From NCBI GenBank assembly GCA_933822405.4, contig CAKOGP040002014.1:174271-238270 (forward strand): DNA of 64,000 nt. The letters run 5' to 3'. Each line of letters starts with the position of its first letter. Position 1 is the stretch's first letter. Both the position numbers and the translations under genes were made by a program. Below are positions 51,048-62,220 of this stretch, in pieces. This DNA is from Cylindrotheca closterium (Eukaryota; Bacillariophyta; Bacillariophyceae; Bacillariales; Bacillariaceae). Below the pieces are notes generated by a model. The model worked only from the letters and a program-made list of their open reading frames with translations. It had not been told where the DNA came from and did no database searches.

Positions 51048-53783
51048 CTACTTGTTGGAAAAGAGTTCCGAAGGATTCCAGAGTGAGGATGGCAACTCCA
51101 ACTTGTGATGTTCGTCCTCTTTGTATTCCATCTTTCCCAAAAAGGCCTTACGCTTAAAGAACAAGCCTTCGACAAAAAACTTGCTCACTTCTTTGGTATG
51201 AGCGGATCCCAAATACAGGACAATCACCACCTTTTTTTGCTTGGACGTTTGAGCAATCTCGGCAACTTTCAGGGCCACGGCAATGTCCAACAGACACGAC
51301 GTGTAGATGTCAATCAGAATCTTGGACAAGACTTCCGCCCTCGGATCAATCCCAGTCTTTGTCTTGCTGGAAAAGGATTCGACCATTTCTTCAAACCCTT
51401 GTTTGCCATTGGGAATTTGAATTTTGCCAATGTCGTGTTTGCGGTTGCCACTCAGACTTTGCATTTTGTTCTTTTTCAATAAGGCAGTAGCATCCGATCG
51501 ATCAATGTCATTGTAAATCTCGCGATGGACCGCATGCAAATAGGCTTCGAACCATTCACCGCCACAATCGGGATCGTCCGAACCCTTTGGATCTTTCAAA
51601 TTGCGATGAATCTTGCCCATCCACCAGTTTTGAATGGCAAGCGCATGGATTTGACTGTTCGGACTACTTGCGTCGTCGTACACTCGGTTGAACAAGTTGG
51701 ATATCCAAGTCGTGGGGGAGGAAGTGCCCTTGGCACACAAGTAGAAAAAAGAGGGGAAAAAGGGATACGAAATGTATTCTTCTCCATCTGGTCGATAGCC
51801 ATACTCGCCATTTCCCAAGTCTTGGACTTGACTGCGAACGTACATATACTCCGTGTTGCCCTCCAGTTTCAAGAGCGACAGGGCCTCCGGAATGCTCCCA
51901 CCAAAGAATAAAGTAGTGAAGAAATTGTCCCAATTCTCCAAAGACTGCACACACTTGACCATGAATGGACTATAACACACTTTCACATGCTTGGAATAAT
52001 ACAAAAAGTCTGAATTTTGGCCCAGGAAGCCTTCGATGGAAGGATACGAGAATTCTTGGTGTTCTTTTTCTTTCTCATCTTCGTCGTGTTCTTCTTCTAC
52101 CAAAGCAGCCAAGTTTTGCAATTTCCCTTTTTTGCGCAAGTTTTCCACAAACTTTGTTTCGGGATTCATTCGAGGTTCCGGAACAAACTTGATGTAATCC
52201 TTGGTAGAACTTGGTTCCAACTCCAAGAAGGACTTTTCCTTGTTTTGATCGGGTGTTGCCAAGTATGCTCGTTCTTCTTCGTGAAGAAGATCCTTCCATT
52301 TCTTGTGCACCGAGTCGGTACTGCTAGCCGCCTCGCAACCAAGATCACGAACTTTGGGAAATACAAGGAAAAATGGGGATTTACAAATTGTATGAGCCAG
52401 ATTCGAGTGTTGCCAAGCATTTTTTCACATTGATTGCCAGCTGTTGTTGCTGCTGCTATGTTACTTACCATCCACACAATGAAGCCATTTCGTTTCAGGT
52501 CGATCCATGTTGTTGGCCTGGGTCGACAATTGTTCGACCATGAATCGGCGATACACATGATCCAGAAAGGAACCAATTCCATCGCTGGATGGATCCCAAT
52601 CGTCTTCTTCGTCTGGGTCCTCGTCTGGGTCCACCTTCCGTATGCAGTCGGCTGCAGGTCCCATTTGAATATTGTCCTTTTCCTCTGGTGAAGGACGATG
52701 CAAATCCAATTCCCATGGCGGAACACTGGCTTCCAATATCAAGTGGACGTCCATGTCGTCATTCTCATTTCCCTGGCTTTGAAGGTGGGCAAACCAGTCG
52801 TCCCAAGTCCATATTTTATCGGCATCCTTCAGCTTTTGTTGGCGCTGTCGAATAATGGTATCGAGTTCTTCCGTCGATATCTCTTCGTCGGTCAGTCGCC
52901 GTTGATTCAGAGCAAAGGCTTGGGCATCGAGGTCGCCCCATTCAAAGGACTGCATGGCTACATGTCCTCCTAGAACCCAATCCCGTACCTGACTGGGCAA
53001 TAATGATACTGATTCCTCGGTCTCTTCATTGGGATTGATCCAAAGCTCGTCTTCCCCTTCGGTAGACTCGTCATCGCCTTCTCCACTGCCTTTTTCTTGG
53101 TCAGCACCAATTTCTTCTTGCGTCGCTAGTTCCAATATATACGACTTGCCTTTACTGACCCGTCCTCCTCCTCCTTCGTCTGGAACCCACAACAACACCA
53201 AGGTGACAAAATATCCATCGTCCGACTCTTCGACTCGATTCTTGGCCCATTCCTTGGCCTTTTGCAAGGGCAGACCCTTTTTGGGAGCCCCCAACAGGCG
53301 ACACCTTAGATTGCTATTGGCATATTTGGTCGGTGCGAATATCGAGTCACGAGACTGATCGATCCATCCTTCCTTGCCGGAAAACTTGCCACCTCTCCGC
53401 GTCACATCGATGGCATCCTCATGGGATTCTCCACACAAAATCAGTGCGATTTCTTGTTGTTGTTGTTGTTGTGGATCTGTTAGGGACCCATGCAAGATTT
53501 GAATATAGTCGGGTCCTACAATTGTTACATCCTTGAATTTATCAGTCTCTCGATTCTTTTTGTTTTTGTTCTTGTTGTTATTCTTTCGTGGCATTATGTT
53601 ATTGAACAAAGATTCGTCCTTATTATTGGAGGATGCACAAAGAGGAGAAAGAGTTCTTGTAGAACAATGAACTGATGGTTTCAGCTGTGATATTGATCTT
53701 TTACTTTGATTAAGAGGCTTCAGAAGTAATGAGTATGCACTTTGTTGAGTTGCTAGACCAAGCCAAAGCGTCAAAGCCTTCAT
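51048..53783 (-). CDS. GX2H-motif protein (TIKI/ChaN/Ere-like superfamily candidate), two exons
   Basis: Exon 1 is 53783-52469 and exon 2 is 52351-51048; the split codon G+TT (Val439) joins them into 872 residues. Residues 118-121 are GESH, preceded by a hydrophobic strand (IALILC). 'LHCVDVRDLG' (about 434-443) is created by the splice itself. GSAH at about 820-823 follows another strand (VVIVLYL). Two GX2H motifs each after a beta strand, with a conserved Glu after a strand ('VHLILEASVPPWEL'), are the hallmark of the TIKI/TraB/ChaN/erythromycin-esterase superfamily. The N-terminus is hydrophobic then basic and could be a targeting sequence. Exact function unknown. Confidence 0.65.
52352..52468 (-). 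other. Intron of the GX2H-motif gene
   Basis: 117-bp GTAAGT...CAAAG intron, phase 1. Confidence 0.75.
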
Positions 53784-54083
53784 TCATCACAGTTATTGTG
53801 TGTCTGTGTGTCATTTCATTTTCACAGTTTCAAGTTCTGGATTTTTTCCCGTGGTTTTGGAGGATCGATGCGGTCGGAAGAATCGGAAACTTCGACCGAT
53901 TCGACTTTAATTTCGTGCGCACGACTGTTTCCAAAATTCACGTAGAGCTTCCTACAGTACATACCGGTATATCTTTTGTGACCAAAACAACTGCCGACGA
54001 CTGCCAAACGGCAGCGACCCGAACAACAATACAAATTTCGAGTTTCGTCGTTGTCGTCGGCATCTTTATCATCCTTTATCATC

Positions 54084-54732
54084 ATGTTGTCTTCTGTCGT
54101 CCGCAGAGCTGCCAGGCCAGCCTTTAGAACAGGTACGGAATAAAGTCATGGAAGAAAAAATTGGGGTTCTGCTGAAAAAATTCTACCATTCGCACTCCAA
54201 AGCAAGCACCAAGCTTGTTCGAGTTCGGGTCGTTACGTTGAATTTACGTCGATATCCTACTGTTGTCGGTTGACAGACAGACATTTGGCTTTTGATTTTC
54301 AATCTCAATTTGAGACCCAAACTATCCACAGTCTCATCATCATCCTCTCTCTTTTTATCTTTCATTGCTGCAGCCACCCGAGCCTTCTCGGCTAGCTTGA
54401 GCGATGGCGAGAACGTCGTGGTTCCTTTGATTGCCAACTCTTTGGAATTCACTCTTTCCAGTCCTCCACCGCTGCATCAATTTGAAGAGCCTCCGCTCGT
54501 GGTGGAAACGGATCATTTGGATCTGTCTCCTGGAAAGGAAGTCGAAGAGGTCTTGGCAGCACAAGGACACGAAGTCACCGATATCGTTGGAAAGGAAATG
54601 TGGACTTTGAATGACCCTGCCAAGTATGAAGGACTTATCCCTCAAAACTTGGAGTGGACTGAGTTTGTCGATGAAAAGACTGGAGAGTGGGTCACTTTGG
54701 ATGAATTTGGTGACCGTGTCACTAGCTCTTAG
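54084..54732 (+). CDS. Small mitochondrial-type protein, two exons
   Basis: Exon 1 is 54084-54132 and exon 2 is 54374-54732, joined through a split Ala codon (G+CC), 135 residues. The presequence made by the join reads MLSSVVRRAARPAFRT, then ATRAFSAS: Arg/Ala-rich, no acidic residues, with a cleavage-like RAF/SAS, i.e. a standard mitochondrial targeting peptide that neither ORF shows alone. The mature part is acidic and ends with 'EMWTLNDPAKYEGL' and 'WTEFVDEKTGEWVTLDEFG'. Family not recognised. The gene is divergent from the GX2H gene with about 300 bp between the two starts. Confidence 0.7.
54133..54373 (+). other. Intron of the small mitochondrial-type gene
   Basis: 241-bp GTACGG...GCTGCAG intron, phase 1, with a pyrimidine-rich stretch before the acceptor. 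Confidence 0.7.
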
Positions 54733-55003
54733 ATCGGTTGAAGCTTGATGATGATATGAGTTTATTATCAACGTCATCATCATCATCAATTATTATCGAG
54801 TCTACTAATGGAAGGTTGGGATTCTAGTCTAAACATAATGTTCAATGTTAGGCTACCCATTTCAACTTGCTTACATTTTACACTAAATTGGACTAGACGG
54901 TATTCTTCTATTTTTATGGAATAACATTAACCACCTTCTTCTGTTTGTAGCATGTTAGATACCAGTACTATTCCACTTACTGCTCATCTTGTGTGAAGAA
55001 GTT

Positions 55004-56392
55004 TCAAGTGCCAATGGATCCTACGGAAATACTCCAGTGAGCCAACTTGTGAAGATTGTTGGCAAAGATTTGCTTTACACAGTCTAGTTTTTCATTATCC
55101 TTTCTGGTCATAATGGAACAGAAATTCTTGTCATCGTGACAATATAGATAACACCATTTCTCCTCCGACAATCCAACAAAGGCATCAGGATACATGCTCC
55201 AGAGTCGAATGGACAGTTCCAATCGATCCCCGTTGGTATCAATCCGTTCCAAACTATCTCCATCAAACGAATTTTCCATTAGATAGTCGACAGAACTAGG
55301 AATGGTAACATCTATCAAAGATTCACAACCAAAAAAGGCGTATTCTGCAATACATCTCAAGCCGTCTTGGAACGCGACTGAATCCAGATTTGAACACCCC
55401 CTAAATGCCTCACATTCAATAGATTCCAAGCTTGATGGAAAGGTCACGTGATTCAAAGTCTTACAGTCCTCGAAGGCTCCAGCTCCAATCGTTTTCAAGT
55501 GGCTAGACGGATGAAAATGTACTGTTTGCAATGCCGAACAGCCCCGAAATGCGTTGGATGCAATATCCATCAACTCGGCGTTGAGTACAATCTCCTGCAA
55601 CCTCCTACAACCGTCAAAGGTGCCTTCTTGAATTACTTGCACTATAGTATGAGTCAAGTCCAACAAGATCAACGCTGCGCAATCTCGAAAGGCTTCCCGA
55701 CCAATAGTCTGGAGTCGACAAGCTTGGTTCAATCCGTGAATAGTTTGGAGGCTCTTGCAACTCGAAAAGGAATAGGGACCAATTGTCTCCAAAGTAGGGG
55801 GAACACCAACTTCGATCAATCGCACACACATTGTAAATGCCATTTCTTCAATAGTGCATACCATGGTCGACTCCAAATTGATCTCTTGGAGTTCCGAACA
55901 GCCATAGAAGGCATGACTTGGAATGGTGTTTAGGTTATTGGGAGGCAACCTTACTTTTTGTAATCTGACGCACCGAAAAAAGGCCCCTCCACCAAGAGTA
56001 ATGATGGTCGGGGGAAGCAACATGTTTGTCAAACTGCCACAGCCTGCAAAGGCCTCGACACCAATTTCTGTCAGATTCACAAGCTTGTCAAATCCAACAA
56101 CCGAGTGAAGCATGAGACAGTTGTGGAAGGCCTGTGCTTGAACAACTTGTACATTAGGGGCAAAAAATACTTGAAAAAGCGACTTGCACCCATCAAAGGC
56201 TTGTTCCCCAATGATTTTGAGTTGACAGGCGCGTCTCATGTCCACACATTTCCAGTTCAAGTTCTTCCAATAGCCATCCCATGGAACCTCTGTGACGTCT
56301 TGAGGTATCTCCAATGCACCATTATTGTTATTCTTATTATAGAAGCATTCGGAAAATAGTTCGTCTCGCGCTATTGAATTCAATAAAGGCAT
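55004..56392 (-). CDS. BspA-type leucine-rich repeat protein, paralogue 1
   Basis: A 462-residue protein made of about 13 repeats of roughly 23 residues with the BspA / LRR_5 signature 'IG..AF.GC..L..V..P..L..I' (for example 'IGEQAFDGCKSLFQVFF', 'IASNAFRGCSALQTVHF'). A non-repeat C-terminal cap of about 100 residues includes 'SIRLWSMYPDAFVG'. No signal peptide or membrane helix. Such proteins are abundant in diatoms and thought to mediate protein or surface interactions; partners are unknown. Same strand as paralogue 2, 330 bp apart. Confidence 0.85.
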   Translation of the reverse strand: MPLLNSIARDELFSECFYNKNNNNGALEIPQDVTEVPWDGYWKNLNWKCVDMRRACQLKIIGEQAFDGCKSLFQVFFAPNVQVVQAQAFHNCLMLHSVVGFDKLVNLTEIGVEAFAGCGSLTNMLLPPTIITLGGGAFFRCVRLQKVRLPPNNLNTIPSHAFYGCSELQEINLESTMVCTIEEMAFTMCVRLIEVGVPPTLETIGPYSFSSCKSLQTIHGLNQACRLQTIGREAFRDCAALILLDLTHTIVQVIQEGTFDGCRRLQEIVLNAELMDIASNAFRGCSALQTVHFHPSSHLKTIGAGAFEDCKTLNHVTFPSSLESIECEAFRGCSNLDSVAFQDGLRCIAEYAFFGCESLIDVTIPSSVDYLMENSFDGDSLERIDTNGDRLELSIRLWSMYPDAFVGLSEEKWCYLYCHDDKNFCSIMTRKDNEKLDCVKQIFANNLHKLAHWSISVGSIGT

Positions 56393-56725
56393 CCTGAGTT
56401 GAATTATGGATATTATGGTTTATTATCATGAGCACAACATCATCCACAAACACTTTTGTTTTCACACAGACGCGTTGCTTTTATATTTTATGAAAACCAC
56501 TGTTTGGATCGAACTAGTCCAAAACAATAACAGTACTAGAATATGTTCGGGTATTTTTATAATATTATGGTGCGGTATATTGAGTACACTGTAGTACTGT
56601 ACAGCTAGTAGCATCTCACAAAGGATGACGGTGACTTGAATCACTAATTAATTGTTTATTGTATCTACCGATCTAGCCTGTGCGAGATTTGATGCATTTT
56701 ATTGAAAATTTAGTGTGAAGAAGTT
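56393..56725. other. Spacer between LRR paralogues
   Basis: About 330 bp with a TAGTACTGTACAG motif near 56592. No gene. Confidence 0.5.
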
Positions 56726-58084
56726 TCAAGTGCCAACGGATCCAACGGAAATACTCCAATGAACCAACTCGTAAAGATTGTTGGCAAAGATTTGTTTTAC
56801 ACAATCTAGTTTTTCATGATCCTTCTTGGTCATTCTGAAACAGAAATTCTTATCATGGTGAGAATATAGAGAACACCATTTCTCTTCCGACATTCCAACA
56901 AAGGCATCTGGATACATGCTCCAGAGTCGAATGGACAGTTCCAATCGATCCCCGTTGGTATCGATCCGTTCCAAATAATCACCATCAAACGAATTTTCCA
57001 TTAGATAGTCGACAGAACTAGGAATGGTAACATCTGCCAAAGATTCACAACCAAAAAAGGCATCTTCTCCAATATACCACAGGCCTTCTTGAAACGAGAC
57101 TGAACGCAGATTCCAACATTCACTAAATGCATCACATTGAATAGATTCCAAGCTTGATGGAAAGTTCATAAGATACAGATTCCGGCATCTCCTAAAAGCA
57201 CCAGCCCCAATCTTTTCCAAGCGACCAGACTGGTGGAAGTACACTTTTCGTAATGTGGAACAGCCGGAAAACGCGTTGGATGCAATATCCATCAACTTGG
57301 CATTTAGTACGATCTCATACAATCTCAAGCAGCCCCGGAAGGATTCCGCCTGAATTTCTTCTAGTATGGTATGACTCAAGTCGAACGAGACCAACGCTAT
57401 ACAATCTCGAAAGGCTTCGCGACCAAGGGCGTGGAGTCGTCGAGCTACGCTCAATCCGTGAACCCTTTGGAGACCCTTGCAATTCAAAAAGGAATAGTCA
57501 CCAATCGTCTCCAAAGTGGGTGAAACAACGACCTCGGTCAGTTCATTGCACGAAGCAAATGCGTTTTTTCCAATGTTGGAGACCATGGTCGACTCCAAAT
57601 TGAGCTCTCGGAGTTCCACACAACCCTCAAAGGCATGACTCGGAATGGTTTTCAGATTGGGAGGCAACCTCACCTTTTGTAATTTGACGCACTGAGAAAA
57701 GACACCTTGATCGAGGGTGGTAATGGTTGGGGGAAGCGACATTTCGGTCAAACAGACACATTCTGTAAAGGCCTCAGCACCAATTTCTGTCAGATTCACA
57801 AGGTTGTCAAATCTAACGACATTGAGACTTTCACAGTGCTGAAAGGCCTGAGCTTGAATAACCTGTAAATTCGGAGCAAAGAATACTCGAGCAAGCGACT
57901 TGCATCGAGCAAAGGCTCGTTCCCCAATGGTTTTGAGTTGACAGGCGCGTCTCATGTCCACACATTTCCAGTTCCAATTCTTCCGATGTGCTTCCAATGG
58001 AATCTCCGTTGTGCCTTGAGATATCTCCAATGTATCGCAAACATAGGAACCTTTGGACAAGATGTCTTCATACAATACAGACAT
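56726..58084 (-). CDS. BspA-type leucine-rich repeat protein, paralogue 2
   Basis: A 452-residue protein from MSVLYEDIL at 58084; the frame is open further only to a GTG. The repeat architecture is as in the neighbour. The last third ('VDYLMENSFDGD' to 'HWSISVGSVGT') is nearly identical to paralogue 1, while the N-terminal 60 residues and several repeats differ substantially. This is a recent tandem duplication with uneven divergence or conversion at one end. Confidence 0.85.
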   Translation of the reverse strand: MSVLYEDILSKGSYVCDTLEISQGTTEIPLEAHRKNWNWKCVDMRRACQLKTIGERAFARCKSLARVFFAPNLQVIQAQAFQHCESLNVVRFDNLVNLTEIGAEAFTECVCLTEMSLPPTITTLDQGVFSQCVKLQKVRLPPNLKTIPSHAFEGCVELRELNLESTMVSNIGKNAFASCNELTEVVVSPTLETIGDYSFLNCKGLQRVHGLSVARRLHALGREAFRDCIALVSFDLSHTILEEIQAESFRGCLRLYEIVLNAKLMDIASNAFSGCSTLRKVYFHQSGRLEKIGAGAFRRCRNLYLMNFPSSLESIQCDAFSECWNLRSVSFQEGLWYIGEDAFFGCESLADVTIPSSVDYLMENSFDGDYLERIDTNGDRLELSIRLWSMYPDAFVGMSEEKWCSLYSHHDKNFCFRMTKKDHEKLDCVKQIFANNLYELVHWSISVGSVGT

Positions 58085-58442
58085 CCTGAGTCGAATGAAT
58101 AATGTGGTTGTGCCTATATACTGTTTCCTTTTCACACGACTGTATCATGACATGAAAAAAATACATTAAAAACGACTGGTTCGACTTAGATTCCAAATGC
58201 GGAGGCGAAATGATACTGTACCTGGTACTGTATATTGAGGGAGAGTATTATATTAGAACCACCACACCTAGTATTTTACAATATAGGATGGCGGTGACTT
58301 GAACAAATGATTTTTATCGTAACTGTACGTCTACGAATAGGACAATGCAAGTTTTGATGCATTTATTGAAAATCAAACCCCGTTGCTCCCCCGGGCAAAC
58401 GCGTTACCCAACCAACAATTGCATAGTCGTATTACTATATCT
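58085..58442. other. Intergenic, no gene seen
   Basis: Contains ACTGTACCTGGTACTGTA near 58214, a member of the recurrent palindrome set. No gene. Confidence 0.5.
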
Positions 58443-59882
58443 TCAGGCCCATTGGACATTTGTGGGTTCAGCGGTAAGTGCAGTTCGTGTTTCCGCATTC
58501 GTTCTGGCCATGATTGCCTGTCCCACCGTGACAGCCCCGGCTTTTCCCAATACCAGTGGTGCCAGGTACAACAAACTCCATCCAATCGTCGCAGTAGGAA
58601 TAATATCGGTAAAGGGCAAGGCTTCCTCAAAGAAGCTAACATATTTCAGGCTGGGATATCCCCAATCTTCCGTTTCGTACAAAGCAATAATGAGAACTGT
58701 CTGTAGTGGCGCCCAGAGCAGATCAAATGCTTCTCCCACCAACGGCAACAGATACGAAGCAGACCCAATGAAATCGATTGCCAAGGATACCGCCAGAGTC
58801 GACCATATACCAGAAGGCAGTAAAAGTTTTGCAATATGGACGGGTGTCGGTCGAGGACCAATCTCGTACAGCAAGGACTGACCCGACCGACTGTGAAATA
58901 GGGGTTCCGTCACTGGTTCCAACAAGTCCTTCAGAAAGGCGCGTCCACCCTTGGAACTTGCGCAGACAAAGCCAATTCCAGAAATGACACTAAAGAACAT
59001 TGCCATAATGGCAACCATTAGCGGCAAGAGAAACGGCAATCCCGCAATCAAGACACCGATCAGGATCGGTGAAGACACCACCAGGATTGCCAGGATGGGT
59101 ACCGCCGGAAGAGCCAGATAGATATTGTCAAATGGAAGAGTAGGAAGCTTTCCCCATATTTCTTCCACATGTTCCTGAAGCTTGTCCACCATTTCAAACC
59201 ATGTCTTGGAAAATGCCAACACCGAAGAAATCTCTGGTCGATAGGGTGCACTGAGGTGGAGTGCCATTCGAAATGTCGGAGGTGTATCACCCCCGCCACC
59301 ACGAGCCTGACGTCGAGTCGGCGTCGAGTTGGGGGATTCATTCTCGTCGTCGTCATCGTCCATGGTGGTGACAATGGCTGTGGACGGTATTGGTTTGGAT
59401 GGATCCGACAGTGTGAGTATGACCCATTGACGTTCCCATACCCTCAATTGATTCAGATCGTAATCCCCCACCAATAGTTTCGAAGGCTGGTTCTTGTAGA
59501 CTACCTTCACTTGCAAATTCGACTTGAAAAACTTTGGAATTGGTGCACTTAGTCGGACAATGCCGCTATCATCATCCATCGTCGTCTTGTTTGAACTCGA
59601 TGACGTTGCATTATCATTATTGTTGTTGCCGCTGAATCGATACGTGTTTCGGCCCCTGTTCTTTCTCATGGGAGGTCCTGAATCTTGCACAATGTCACCA
59701 ATTGTAATGCTGATATGTGATGGAGCCTCCGAACGAGGCAGATCGTACGCTGAGAGAACGGAAGCTTCCAGAACTCCATGCTGGTTCTTGGTGTTCTCTG
59801 CATTATTACTATTAGAATTATTGGAAGAAGAAGACTCGGATGGAACCGGTATCGTGAGGCGTTGCATTGAAGAACGAGGCAT
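58443..59882 (-). CDS. C2-like domain membrane protein
   Basis: A 479-residue protein. Residues about 35-215 look like a beta-rich C2-like domain ('GVLEASVLSAYDLP', 'LQVKVVYKNQPSKLLVGDYDL', 'WVILTLSD') interrupted by Asn/Ser and Asp-rich inserts. A linker follows ('ISSVLAFSKTWFEMVDKLQEHVEEIW'), then a strongly hydrophobic pair of helices (about 255-320) and further membrane or re-entrant segments to the end ('LLPSGIWSTLAVSLAIDF', 'GWSLLYLAPLVLGKAGAV'). I do not recognise the full architecture; membrane contact or lipid transport is possible. Confidence 0.72.
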   Translation of the reverse strand: MPRSSMQRLTIPVPSESSSSNNSNSNNAENTKNQHGVLEASVLSAYDLPRSEAPSHISITIGDIVQDSGPPMRKNRGRNTYRFSGNNNNDNATSSSSNKTTMDDDSGIVRLSAPIPKFFKSNLQVKVVYKNQPSKLLVGDYDLNQLRVWERQWVILTLSDPSKPIPSTAIVTTMDDDDDENESPNSTPTRRQARGGGGDTPPTFRMALHLSAPYRPEISSVLAFSKTWFEMVDKLQEHVEEIWGKLPTLPFDNIYLALPAVPILAILVVSSPILIGVLIAGLPFLLPLMVAIMAMFFSVISGIGFVCASSKGGRAFLKDLLEPVTEPLFHSRSGQSLLYEIGPRPTPVHIAKLLLPSGIWSTLAVSLAIDFIGSASYLLPLVGEAFDLLWAPLQTVLIIALYETEDWGYPSLKYVSFFEEALPFTDIIPTATIGWSLLYLAPLVLGKAGAVTVGQAIMARTNAETRTALTAEPTNVQWA

Positions 59883-60348
59883 CTTGTGCTGTAGCTATAT
59901 GATTGATTGATTGATTGATTCAATGGAGTAGTGATGTGAAGAAATTATGCAGTTGTGCCTTCAGCTCATTGAGGGATAATGGTTGGCCATTGGCCAATGA
60001 TGTTTTCGCTTCAGCTGAAGAAAACAAGGAAAAGAATCTGACGGGATGTCTGCACTCTCAACGGATGCATTTTCCGTGCATCACCCGCTTGTAACGTCAT
60101 AGTCTCCGGGTGGTTCGGGAAACAAGAGGCACAGTACCCGCTTAATGAGACGATGAGACAATAACTCGCCTGCTGAAACGATGAGACAATAACTCCTCAA
60201 TAGTACGAACCAGGCACACAAGAATTTTTGTAACAAGGTATTTTTTTAAATACAATAGGTCTTGGAATACATAAAATATGAATGGGTTAGGATTCTCCCT
60301 GGATTGCAAAAACTCTTCCGAACAATTTCAGTAGAACAGGATGATCCA
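59883..60348. other. Intergenic with GATT microsatellite
   Basis: A TGATTGATTGATTGATTGATTC run lies at about 59901-59921, directly upstream of the C2-like gene. Otherwise no gene; the sequence AACTCGCC/AACTCCTC after ACGATGAGACAATA is duplicated near 60155-60195. Confidence 0.55.
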
Positions 60349-61440
60349 CTACTCCTTTTTCGTCAACTGACTTTTTGCCCAACCTGGGAGGTTATCATAA
60401 TCGTCCAACCAGGCTTGTTCTTCGGGAGTCGACTCTCGACCCTTTTGCTCATTTCGATGTGGGTATCGTCCAAATCGTCTCAAGACTGCCACGTGGTGCT
60501 CGGCAAACTCCACCGCTTGGTCCACCATTTTTTGGGTATCGGGCCATCTCTTGGCAACGTAGTCATACATGCGAATATCAACCCCATGAAAGATGGCTTT
60601 CTCCTGGTGCGAAAGGGCGACCCCGACAAAGTAACAGTCACAAAAGGTGACATCTTCCCTGTTGACAAATGCCGACAGGGCGTCTTCCGAGATTTCTGTT
60701 TGTTTGTCATCAGTGACTTGCAATAAATATTCCAAAATTTCCTTCACCTGGTCTTCGTAGGCAAAGGCTTCGGGATCGGCCCGAAAGGCATTCCGCACAA
60801 TTTGATCAAACAAGACTATCTTGGCGATCAAGTCTTCATGACTATTCTTGTCCAATTCACTGGCCGAATGTTTGGCACCTTCACTTCGAATCAAGGATCG
60901 GAATGCTCGAGATTTTTCGTCCATGGCATCACCACCAAAGAACCAATCGTTCATCTGACTGCCAATGTAGCTGGGATCGTTCATGTATTCTCTGCTACCA
61001 TCAGGAGATCCTCCTGGTTTTGGAAACCAAAACGAAAGAACATCTGGTAACGTCTTGGTAGTAACTTCTGCGGAGGATGATGATTCCTGAGAAGGTAATG
61101 ATGTAGAAAAGAGATTAGACCCAAGACTTGTTGGCTTATTGAGCCGTCCAAATTGGTTTTGAATCGGACTCGGGGGCGATGATGCTGATGCTGTGAGAAT
61201 CCCAGATGAAGTCACAATCATGCGAGATGCTGCGTTTGGCACCATCGCACTTGCCGGTCGTGCCACTAGAGACCACAGAATATTTGCAGTAGCGACAATC
61301 GCCGGGGTGCTGCTTCTTCTTACCGTCATTGTGTTGAATAACTTTTGTATCAATGTAACAAAATGGCGGTGTATATTATATGCAGTCGCTGTGCCCATAG
61401 AGATTAGATATTCGGTGTGTTGAAGAACAGATTCGAACAT
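60349..61440 (-). CDS. DUF924-family protein
   Basis: A 363-residue protein; ATGs at 61440 and 61398 are both possible. The DUF924 domain starts at 'DVLSFWF' (about residue 130) and includes 'WFFGGDAMDEKSRAF', 'IAKIVLFDQIVRNAFRADPEAFAYE' and 'AIFHGVDIRMYDYVAKRW', in the family order. DUF924 proteins are TPR-like helical proteins of bacterial-type origin with unknown function. The first about 125 residues are Ser/Ala-rich with basic residues and few acids, and could be an organelle targeting extension. Confidence 0.8.
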   Translation of the reverse strand: MFESVLQHTEYLISMGTATAYNIHRHFVTLIQKLFNTMTVRRSSTPAIVATANILWSLVARPASAMVPNAASRMIVTSSGILTASASSPPSPIQNQFGRLNKPTSLGSNLFSTSLPSQESSSSAEVTTKTLPDVLSFWFPKPGGSPDGSREYMNDPSYIGSQMNDWFFGGDAMDEKSRAFRSLIRSEGAKHSASELDKNSHEDLIAKIVLFDQIVRNAFRADPEAFAYEDQVKEILEYLLQVTDDKQTEISEDALSAFVNREDVTFCDCYFVGVALSHQEKAIFHGVDIRMYDYVAKRWPDTQKMVDQAVEFAEHHVAVLRRFGRYPHRNEQKGRESTPEEQAWLDDYDNLPGWAKSQLTKKE

Positions 61441-62220
61441 TTGCTCAAAACCACATCTTCAATGATGACCCGATATATGAATATGGCGCTATAGAATTCC
61501 CTCATATATATCGTCCCTCAGAGCTACCGGTATGCTCTTGCTGAGAGATCGTATTGTATATCGTCCCGCTGTAAATACCATCACAGAATATAAGTTGCGT
61601 TGCCATGCAGCAACATCATCAACAAAATCAACAACAGCAGCATAGTTGGAAGACAGTTTATACATACTACGTTTCATACGACTTCCAGCCAGTACTAGGA
61701 CGAGGCAGTATGGTGGGCGCACGATGCTTCCTTCCTTCCTGTTCTCACTCCTCGTTGCCGTTCTTGAGAGACCACTGGCGGTGGAACGGGAAAGATTTCT
61801 GCTAAGAAAAAGCCAACATCCATATCCTCACCCTCTCCTTGTTGGTACAATCGCATAAAATCTGTTGTTTTTAATTCCTTTCCTCCTGGTGTTATTTTTC
61901 ACAGGAATTCCTTTCAGCTCACCTTTTTTGAACTGCGTTCCTTCTTCTTCAGTCGCGAACATGTGGACACACATATAAGTACGAAACTTTTGGGGCCAAA
62001 AAAGTCGTGCTATGTGCTCTGAAGAACCAAAATCTATACCGTGCGGAACAACGAAGTTCAAGTATTTGATACTAGAGTTCAAAAGCGCATTGAAACGGCT
62101 TCTCATTCCTCCGCTACGCAAGACATGCAAACATCTCACAAAAGCAAAGGGGAGAAACACTCAGCTTTAGCTTTTAGTAGGAATGAATGATCGGAATGTT
62201 TTAAAAGTGGTGGTATCTTT
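61441..62220. other. Intergenic, no gene seen
   Basis: Contains TACCGGTATG near 61527. A 110-codon minus-strand ORF (61828-62160) begins with GTG and has no support. Confidence 0.45.

Noticed and set aside
61828..62160. 110-codon minus-strand ORF downstream of the heat shock factor gene
   Set aside because: Starts with GTG, and the heat shock factor gene already ends at a proper stop before it.
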